NCBI GenBank assembly: GCA_900542445.1
Contig: UQNN01000031.1
Span: forward strand, 1 to 11,530
Length of the DNA: 11,530 nt
Direction: 5' to 3'
DNA from: an uncultured Eubacteriales bacterium
GTDB lineage: Bacteria > Bacillota > Clostridia > Christensenellales > Aristaeellaceae
The position numbers were made by a program, and so were the translations under genes. Positions 7,429 through 11,530 of this stretch are shown piece by piece. The notes under the pieces are model-generated. The model was not told the DNA's origin and did not search any database. It saw only the letters and a list, made by a program, of their open reading frames with translations. Each line of letters starts with the position of its first letter. The first letter of the stretch is position 1.

Positions 7429-7461
7429 TTATGCAGAAGATACCTCATTCCATCCGCTCCT

Positions 7462-7830
7462 TTACAGCACCGCCATAAAGCGCTGTTTGCTGACGTAGCT
7501 CTGCATGAAATCATCGTCTGCGGAGAACAGGAAGCAGCGTCCGTCCTCCAATCTCGTCACGGCGTTGAGCATGAAATCATCCTCGTCGCCGCCCGGAACG
7601 CCGAAGAAGCGGACTTCCACAGGTTCTTCCCCGAAGAACAGCGTCGTGTTCTCGTAGGCTTCGCTGTACAGCCCGCTCAACTCATGCAGCAGTTGGACGC
7701 GCTCATATTCCGGCGCATTGTACTGCTCAATCAGGCGCTGACGCATACAGTTTTCCAGCAGATCGCCGAAAGCCATCGTCCCCGCCATACCGTTTGCCGT
7801 TTTCAGTTCACAGACGTAGTTAAAATTCAT
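7462..7830 (-). CDS. conserved-looking element protein of unknown function, 122 residues
   Basis: I do not recognise this protein. It is soluble and acidic, with no signal peptide or membrane segment. It opens MNFNYVCELKTANG, has a predicted helical middle (about 22-60, including LLENCMRQRLIEQY and YERVQLLHELSGLYSEAYE), and a C-terminal half that looks like beta strands (VEVRFFGVPGGDEDDFML, then DGRCFLFSADDDFM). No metal-binding or catalytic signature stands out beyond the acidic GGDEDD and ADDD patches. The ATG at 7828-7830 follows GGAGG with a nine-base gap. The gene starts 29 bp after the replication-initiator stop, so it is probably co-transcribed with it and may serve the same module. 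The clean ribosome site, operon position and full-length frame support a real gene. Confidence 0.75.
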   Translation of the reverse strand: MNFNYVCELKTANGMAGTMAFGDLLENCMRQRLIEQYNAPEYERVQLLHELSGLYSEAYENTTLFFGEEPVEVRFFGVPGGDEDDFMLNAVTRLEDGRCFLFSADDDFMQSYVSKQRFMAVL

Positions 7831-7859
7831 ATCGCTTTTCCTCCGTTATTTTGGTCGTT

Positions 7860-8750
7860 TTAAGCCAGCCCCCTGTACCGCATATCCGCCTCAAAGATGT
7901 TTTCCGTCGTCGTCGGTGCTTGGAACAGGCTGGTCAGCAGGTAGCTGCGGATGTTCCGAATCTCCCTGTTTGACCGTTTCATGCTCCATAGCAGCGTGTC
8001 AATGTGGCTTGAAGTCAGCTCATGAAAACGCCTCTTGACCACCTCCACGCTGTACGGAACGCCGCTGATGCGCATCATTCCGCCGGGCATGCAGCAGATC
8101 TCGGTCATCAGCTCGACGATTTCGCTGACGACGCTGCCGTTTTTCGTCCCCTCGTAGGCTTCAAAGCAAATCTGCTTTTCAACCTCCGAGCGAATCCTGT
8201 TCCATGTCTGCACGTCTACACAGTTTCCCATCCCGTCATATCCATCCGCTTCGTAGACTTGAACGTGCGATGGATATGGATTGGATTTATGGGTATTGGG
8301 TGAATACGTTTTGGATATATGGGTATTTGATTGTACCGAGTTTCCCGCATCCGGCTTTTCCGTATGCGGTTGCTCCGCTTCCGATGTTTCCATCTCCAGT
8401 TCTTCCGTGCCTGACTGTCCGTCATCCGATCCTTCCGACGGTTCTTCCATTTGCCGAACGGGTTCTTCGTAAAAGTTATACTCGGTATCACTCATACGCC
8501 CATCTATACCGCGCACACGCTTGCGCACCAGATATCCACCCTTTTCCAGCTCCTTGAGCGCCGTCCCGATGCTCTCCGCTCCTTCCTTGCAAATGGCTGA
8601 CAATCCCCGAATCGTGAAATTCCAGTCCTCCGGCAATGCCAGAATCAGAGTCAACAATCCCTTCGCCTTGAGGGACAGATTCTTATCTCTCAAATGATAA
8701 TTGCTGATGGTCGTGTAATCCTTGACTTTCTCTACGCGAAATATGCCCAC
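7860..8750 (-). CDS. DnaD-like helix-turn-helix replication initiator (RepA-like, DUF6017-type C-terminus)
   Basis: This 296-residue protein resembles the replication initiators of Firmicute conjugative elements. The N-terminal domain (about 3-95) reads FRVEKVKDYTTISNYHL, then LSLKAKGLLTLILALPEDW and a helix-turn-helix/winged-helix region (about 45-80), as in DnaD/RepA_N-like DNA-binding domains. A charged low-complexity linker (about 96-165) includes NTHISKTYSP and NTHKSNPYPS, encoded by a 30-bp repeat. The C-terminal part (about 175-290), with RNIRSYLLTSLFQAP (265-279), fits the DUF6017-type tail of these proteins. The start is GTG at 8748-8750, eight bases after GGAGG. The overlapping ATG (8750-8752) is out of frame and stops after six codons. 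Its place after the partition genes suggests that it starts replication of the excised circle. A role purely as a transcriptional regulator cannot be excluded. Confidence 0.78.
   Translation of the reverse strand: MGIFRVEKVKDYTTISNYHLRDKNLSLKAKGLLTLILALPEDWNFTIRGLSAICKEGAESIGTALKELEKGGYLVRKRVRGIDGRMSDTEYNFYEEPVRQMEEPSEGSDDGQSGTEELEMETSEAEQPHTEKPDAGNSVQSNTHISKTYSPNTHKSNPYPSHVQVYEADGYDGMGNCVDVQTWNRIRSEVEKQICFEAYEGTKNGSVVSEIVELMTEICCMPGGMMRISGVPYSVEVVKRRFHELTSSHIDTLLWSMKRSNREIRNIRSYLLTSLFQAPTTTENIFEADMRYRGLA
8237..8278. repeat. 10-bp inverted repeat beside the iteron-like repeats
   Basis: CATATCCATC (8237-8246) and GATGGATATG (8269-8278) are perfect inverted copies separated by 22 bases, inside the replication-initiator gene. 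The right arm overlaps the second 30-bp tandem repeat. It may be part of the same origin or a binding site for the encoded initiator, or it may be chance within a coding region. Confidence 0.4.
8268..8327. repeat. two 30-bp tandem repeats inside the replication initiator gene, iteron-like
   Basis: On the minus strand the units 8327-8298 and 8297-8268 both start AATACCCATA and share ATCCAA and several later bases, 23 of 30 positions identical. They encode the paired NTHISKTYSP and NTHKSNPYPS segments in the disordered linker. The patch is visibly more AT-rich than the surrounding gene. In RepA_N-type plasmids the origin lies as repeats inside the rep gene between its two domains (established), so this is a candidate oriV. 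Only two units are clear, which is few for an iteron array. Confidence 0.5.
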
Positions 8751-8758
8751 ATAGAAAA

Positions 8759-8763
8759 CCTCC
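8759..8763 (-). promoter_or_regulatory. ribosome binding site that sets the GTG start of the replication initiator
   Basis: GGAGG on the minus strand is followed by eight bases and GTG at 8748-8750. The ATG shifted by two bases gives a six-codon dead end, so this site selects GTG. Confidence 0.55.
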
Positions 8764-8825
8764 GTTCCGTTTGTAAATTCAAAAAGCGCGTGTCCAGCGA
8801 CAAACGCCGTTTTGTCAGGCCATGT

Positions 8826-9863
8826 TCATTGCCCATTCAGAAATCCTTCGTCGTCCAGTTCGTCTTGATCGACGATTCCTCCAAGCGCAGGCTCGTCAAA
8901 CATGCTGATCTGATTTCCTTTGTTCAGATGTTTTAAGCCAGTCCACCACAGCAATACGCTTTCTCCGCTGTCCCATTCGGGAATCACCTTTTTCCCTGAC
9001 ATTCTCCGCGCTTGAAGCATCCGTTCAAACGCATCCGCGTAAAACTTCCGAAACTGCGGAAACAGTTTCAAATCCCGCTGCATCCCTGCCGATCCGCCAA
9101 GCGGACAACAGACGCATCCAAGGCGCTTCATCCCACAGTCATACAACTTGCAATATGGAATACGGTATCTCCGCAAAAAAGACCATACGTCGCTATCCTC
9201 CCAGTCAACGATGGGATTCACCACGATTTTCCCCTGACGGACACAATGTTCCACTGTCTTTCGATTCTCCACGTTATCCGAATTGAGGATAATTCCATAC
9301 TTACCCTTTTTGTAATCTGCGTTGAAATCGTCCGCAGTAACATGCGCTTTGTCGCCGTCAATATTGACAAGTCCTCGTTTTTTTCTTCGTCTTGCACTCT
9401 CCGCCCATCTCACACCCGTAACCACAATCCGTCCCATTCCCTGCGTTTCTTTAAGCGTTGCGCAACAGTATCTCTGGATTCTCGTCGGCGGAAATTGGTT
9501 TTTGACAATCAGTTCCCTCATGGTCATCTGTGGACGCACCAGTTCCGTTTCGGGATGGGCTTCTCGAACAAATTTTACGAGTTCGGGTGGATCGACAGTC
9601 GTTATGTTGTAATGCGAATCAAAGCGAACACCCGCCATTTTGCACAGTGCCAGCACACAGGCGGAATCCTTGCCGCCGCTGTCCGCGACGTAGTAACCCT
9701 CGCTGGGTTCAAAAGCCTTTAAGCGCTCCTGCGCAATTTTCACCTTGTCTCTGACCGTGCCGAAAAGGTCTTTTTCAATCAGTATCTTCTGTCGCCCTCT
9801 TTCTTGTACTGCTTCCAAGCATCCTTTTATCGTTCCTGATTTTTCTGCCGCTGTTTCTGCCAC
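8826..9863 (-). CDS. phosphoadenosine phosphosulfate reductase-like PP-loop protein with Fe-S type cysteines
   Basis: This 345-residue protein belongs to the PAPS-reductase/DndC-like N-type ATP pyrophosphatase superfamily. The PP-loop SGGKDS is at 62-67 after GYYVAD, followed by TTVDPPELVKFV (88-99) and a conserved-looking VVTGVRWAES (147-156). CC (133-134) and a later C-x-x-C (250-253) with further cysteines (238, 243, 252) match the CC...CxxC layout that holds a [4Fe-4S] cluster in APS reductases. The C-terminal ECGLH-type redox motif of true sulfonucleotide reductases is absent, so a standard sulfate-assimilation role is unlikely. Nucleotide-dependent sulfur or nucleic-acid chemistry is possible, but the substrate is unknown. 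The GTG at 9861-9863 overlaps ParB by 37 bp and has only a weak upstream site; a downstream TTG (9816-9818) is possible but would lose part of the family N-terminal helix. Sitting between partition and replication genes, it is a stable part of this module type rather than metabolic cargo. Confidence 0.82.
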   Translation of the reverse strand: MAETAAEKSGTIKGCLEAVQERGRQKILIEKDLFGTVRDKVKIAQERLKAFEPSEGYYVADSGGKDSACVLALCKMAGVRFDSHYNITTVDPPELVKFVREAHPETELVRPQMTMRELIVKNQFPPTRIQRYCCATLKETQGMGRIVVTGVRWAESARRRKKRGLVNIDGDKAHVTADDFNADYKKGKYGIILNSDNVENRKTVEHCVRQGKIVVNPIVDWEDSDVWSFLRRYRIPYCKLYDCGMKRLGCVCCPLGGSAGMQRDLKLFPQFRKFYADAFERMLQARRMSGKKVIPEWDSGESVLLWWTGLKHLNKGNQISMFDEPALGGIVDQDELDDEGFLNGQ

Positions 9864-10759
9864 ACATCCAGCAGCCTGATGATGGTCTGCTCCATCTGCT
9901 TGGGCGTATAAGACTTCGGAAAGTATTTGTGCAGCGTATCGCTTCTGAGCGTCACCTTATCCATGTCGCTCTTTTTCTCCTCGCTCATAATGGCAGACAT
10001 CGCTTCCTCCGTCAGCCGCCCTTCCTGACTGAATTTCTTGAGTCGCTGCGCCTGCGAAAGCGATGGTGTAGTCTGTTCCGCATCCATCGCTTCCAGCAGC
10101 ATCCGCTGTTCATCCCGCTTCAAATAGGACACCTCCACAGCGGGATTAAACGCCAGCTTGCGCTCATCCACCATATCCAGCAATTCTGGAATCAGCTCGG
10201 TTAAACGGATATATCGCTGAACCTGTTTATAGCTTTCACCCGTTCCATCAGCAACAATCTCTGTACTCCGCTTTCCTTGAAAATCTGGGACAACTTGTCC
10301 CACTTTTTTCGGTCGTCCTTTTACCCGTTCAATAGCTTCCAGTTTCATTCGATAAGCAAATGCCCGCTCACTGGGCAAAAGCTCCTCGCGCTGGATATTG
10401 GAATCGACCATCACCAGCACGGCGGCATCATCGTCCAAATCCCGAATGATGACCGGCATAGTTTGAAGCCCCGCCATTTCACAGCCGCGCTTACGCCTAT
10501 GCCCCGATATCAGCTCATAGCCGCCTTCCGGATCGGGTCGCGCAATCGCGGGAACCAGCACGCCGTATTCACGGATGCTGTCCACCGTATCGAGCATCCG
10601 CTGATCGTCGCGCACCTTAAACGGATGATTTCTAAACGGCTTGAGCTGGTCAAGCGGAATCTCCTGCACCCGCTCGCGCTGTGCATCCGCCCGATTTTCC
10701 TCGGTCTGAAAGATATCATCGACCGATTTCAGCACGATGTTCTTCGCGCTGCTTTTCAA
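9827..10759 (-). CDS. parB: ParB/Spo0J-like partition protein
   Basis: This 310-residue protein would bind a centromere-like site and work with ParA to segregate the element. The ParB N-terminal domain (about 30-130) includes IPLDQLKPFRNHPFKV (34-49), the GHRRKRG box (86-92), which in ParB proteins forms part of the CTP-binding pocket, and NIQREELLPSERAFAY (121-136). The helix-turn-helix region is about 163-190 (STEIVADGTGESYKQVQRYI). The C-terminal part (about 275-310) with KYFPKSYTPKQMEQTII fits the ICE-type subfamily. The start is TTG at 10757-10759, supported by AAGGAGG nine bases upstream, although it lies inside the parA coding region (44-bp overlap). No canonical parS (TGTTTCACGTGAAACA) was seen in the window, so its binding site is unknown. 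Confidence 0.92.
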   Translation of the reverse strand: MKSSAKNIVLKSVDDIFQTEENRADAQRERVQEIPLDQLKPFRNHPFKVRDDQRMLDTVDSIREYGVLVPAIARPDPEGGYELISGHRRKRGCEMAGLQTMPVIIRDLDDDAAVLVMVDSNIQREELLPSERAFAYRMKLEAIERVKGRPKKVGQVVPDFQGKRSTEIVADGTGESYKQVQRYIRLTELIPELLDMVDERKLAFNPAVEVSYLKRDEQRMLLEAMDAEQTTPSLSQAQRLKKFSQEGRLTEEAMSAIMSEEKKSDMDKVTLRSDTLHKYFPKSYTPKQMEQTIIRLLDVWQKQRQKNQER

Positions 10760-11530
10760 GCGCCAGCACCTCCTTCGTCAACTGCCGATAGGCTTCCGCG
10801 ACCTTGCTTCTGGGCGCATAGGCAAAGATGCTCTTTCCCTCGGCACTGGTTTCCGCCGCCCGCACAGAGCGCGGAATCTCCGTTCCAAAGATGTTGATTT
10901 TCCCGCCGTATGCCTTCCGAATCATCTCGCTGATTTCGCGCTCGTAGACCGTTCGCCCGTCCATCAGGGTCATCAGAATCCCCTCGATTTTCAGGCCGGG
11001 ATTGATTCCGCGCCTGACCTGATGAACGCTTTCCAGCAGCTTCTCGATGCCCTTTGTCGGCAAATGCTGAGGTATAGTCGGCACAACAATCCCATCCGTT
11101 GCCGCCAGCGCGTTGATGGTCATCATCCCCAGCGACGGCGCGCAATCTATGAGAATGTAGTCGTACTCATGTTTGTAAGGCTCAAGCACCTGTTTGAGTA
11201 TTATTTCGTGGCTCGTGACGTTGATCAATGACATCTCCATACCTGCCAGCTCGATGTTGGCAGGCAGGAGATCCACCCCTTCCTCGTGATGAAGCAACCC
11301 TTCTCCATGGGTGACAGGTCTATCCTGTATGGCTTTTATCATAAGATCATACAGCGTAATCGGCAGCTCGTCCGGCTCCCAGCCAAGGCTTAGGGTCAGG
11401 CTTCCCTGTGCGTCTGCATCGACAAGCAGCACCTTCCTGCCCGCCTGCGCTAGCCCTATGCCCAGGTTGGCGCAAGTCGTCGTTTTGGCTGTGCCGCCCT
11501 TCTGGTTGGCAAGACTGATAACGTGCGCAT
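10716..11530 (-). CDS. parA: ParA/Soj-type partition ATPase, N-terminus cut by the window edge
   Basis: This is a ParA/MinD-family ATPase that would move or position the element with ParB. The visible frame runs to the window edge; the first readable residues are AHVISLANQKGGTAKTTT. Only a few N-terminal residues, including the start codon, should be missing, given how close ParA proteins start to Walker A. The deviant Walker A KGGTAKTT has Ala where many ParA proteins have Gly. LLVDADAQGS follows (Walker A'), and YILIDCAPSLG is Walker B. GTEIPRSVRAAE and SIFAYAP near the C-terminus are typical of ParA. A GTG at 11430-11432 could be mistaken for the start, but it lies after Walker A, so the gene must extend upstream. 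The 3' end overlaps parB by 44 bp, fitting a translationally coupled parAB operon. Confidence 0.95.
   Translation of the reverse strand, partial: AHVISLANQKGGTAKTTTCANLGIGLAQAGRKVLLVDADAQGSLTLSLGWEPDELPITLYDLMIKAIQDRPVTHGEGLLHHEEGVDLLPANIELAGMEMSLINVTSHEIILKQVLEPYKHEYDYILIDCAPSLGMMTINALAATDGIVVPTIPQHLPTKGIEKLLESVHQVRRGINPGLKIEGILMTLMDGRTVYEREISEMIRKAYGGKINIFGTEIPRSVRAAETSAEGKSIFAYAPRSKVAEAYRQLTKEVLALEKQREEHRAEIGR
10769..10775 (-). promoter_or_regulatory. ribosome binding site that sets the TTG start of parB
   Basis: The minus strand reads AAGGAGG, nine bases, then TTG. It lies within the parA coding sequence. Without it, a TTG start overlapping the upstream gene by 44 bp would look doubtful. 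Confidence 0.6.

Noticed and set aside
8799..8816. Six-base inverted repeat GACAAA...TTTGTC between the PP-loop gene and the initiator gene
   Set aside because: The stem is short, with no directly following U-run on the minus strand and no convincing promoter in the 75-bp gap. Not called as a terminator.
11430..11432. GTG as the start of parA
   Set aside because: It lies downstream of the Walker A motif KGGTAKTT, which is in the same frame further upstream, so the gene must begin beyond the window edge.
1..11530. CRISPR arrays, tRNA or rRNA genes, canonical parS and oriT
   Set aside because: I saw no regularly spaced repeats, cloverleaf genes, canonical parS sequence or recognisable nick site on either strand by eye.

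Overview
The window is part of an integrative conjugative or plasmid-like element of a Gram-positive bacterium, most likely a gut-type Clostridia member (Bacillota) with fairly high GC. The evidence is the gene content: Firmicute PcfB (DUF3801), a class B sortase with a thioester/Cna-B surface protein, a DnaD-like replication initiator and a ParA/ParB pair. Strong AGGAGG-type Shine-Dalgarno sites and several TTG/GTG starts fit this. No ribosomal or core metabolic gene is present. The gene order resembles the conjugative modules of Tn1549/CTn-type elements (established knowledge; not verified by a search).

All eight genes lie on the minus strand, so transcription runs from right to left. Region A (11530 to 7462) is the maintenance module. 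It holds ParA (N-terminus cut by the window edge), ParB, a PP-loop PAPS-reductase-like protein with an Fe-S type cysteine pattern, a DnaD-like/DUF6017-type replication initiator, and a 122-residue protein I do not recognise. The first three genes overlap one another. The initiator gene carries a 30-bp tandem repeat in its central linker, which could be an internal replication origin.

Region B (7461 to 7196) is the only sizeable intergenic stretch, 266 bp. It holds a candidate promoter, a double palindrome overlapping its -10 box and predicted start, and a terminator-like hairpin just before the sortase start. This looks like a control point between the maintenance and surface/transfer modules.

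Region C (7195 to 1) is the surface and transfer module. It holds a class B sortase, an 1836-residue cell-wall adhesin (signal peptide, acidic linker, SH3-like region, thioester domain, about 12 Cna-B domains, EIQTG sorting motif, membrane anchor), PcfB, and the N-terminus of the VirD4-type coupling protein. The last reading frame stops after 99 codons, where the sequence turns AT-rich. This suggests an insertion or other disruption whose far side is outside the window.

Together the genes would copy and partition the element, display a covalently anchored adhesin that may hold mating cells together, and deliver DNA to the transfer channel. The last step may be broken in this copy.
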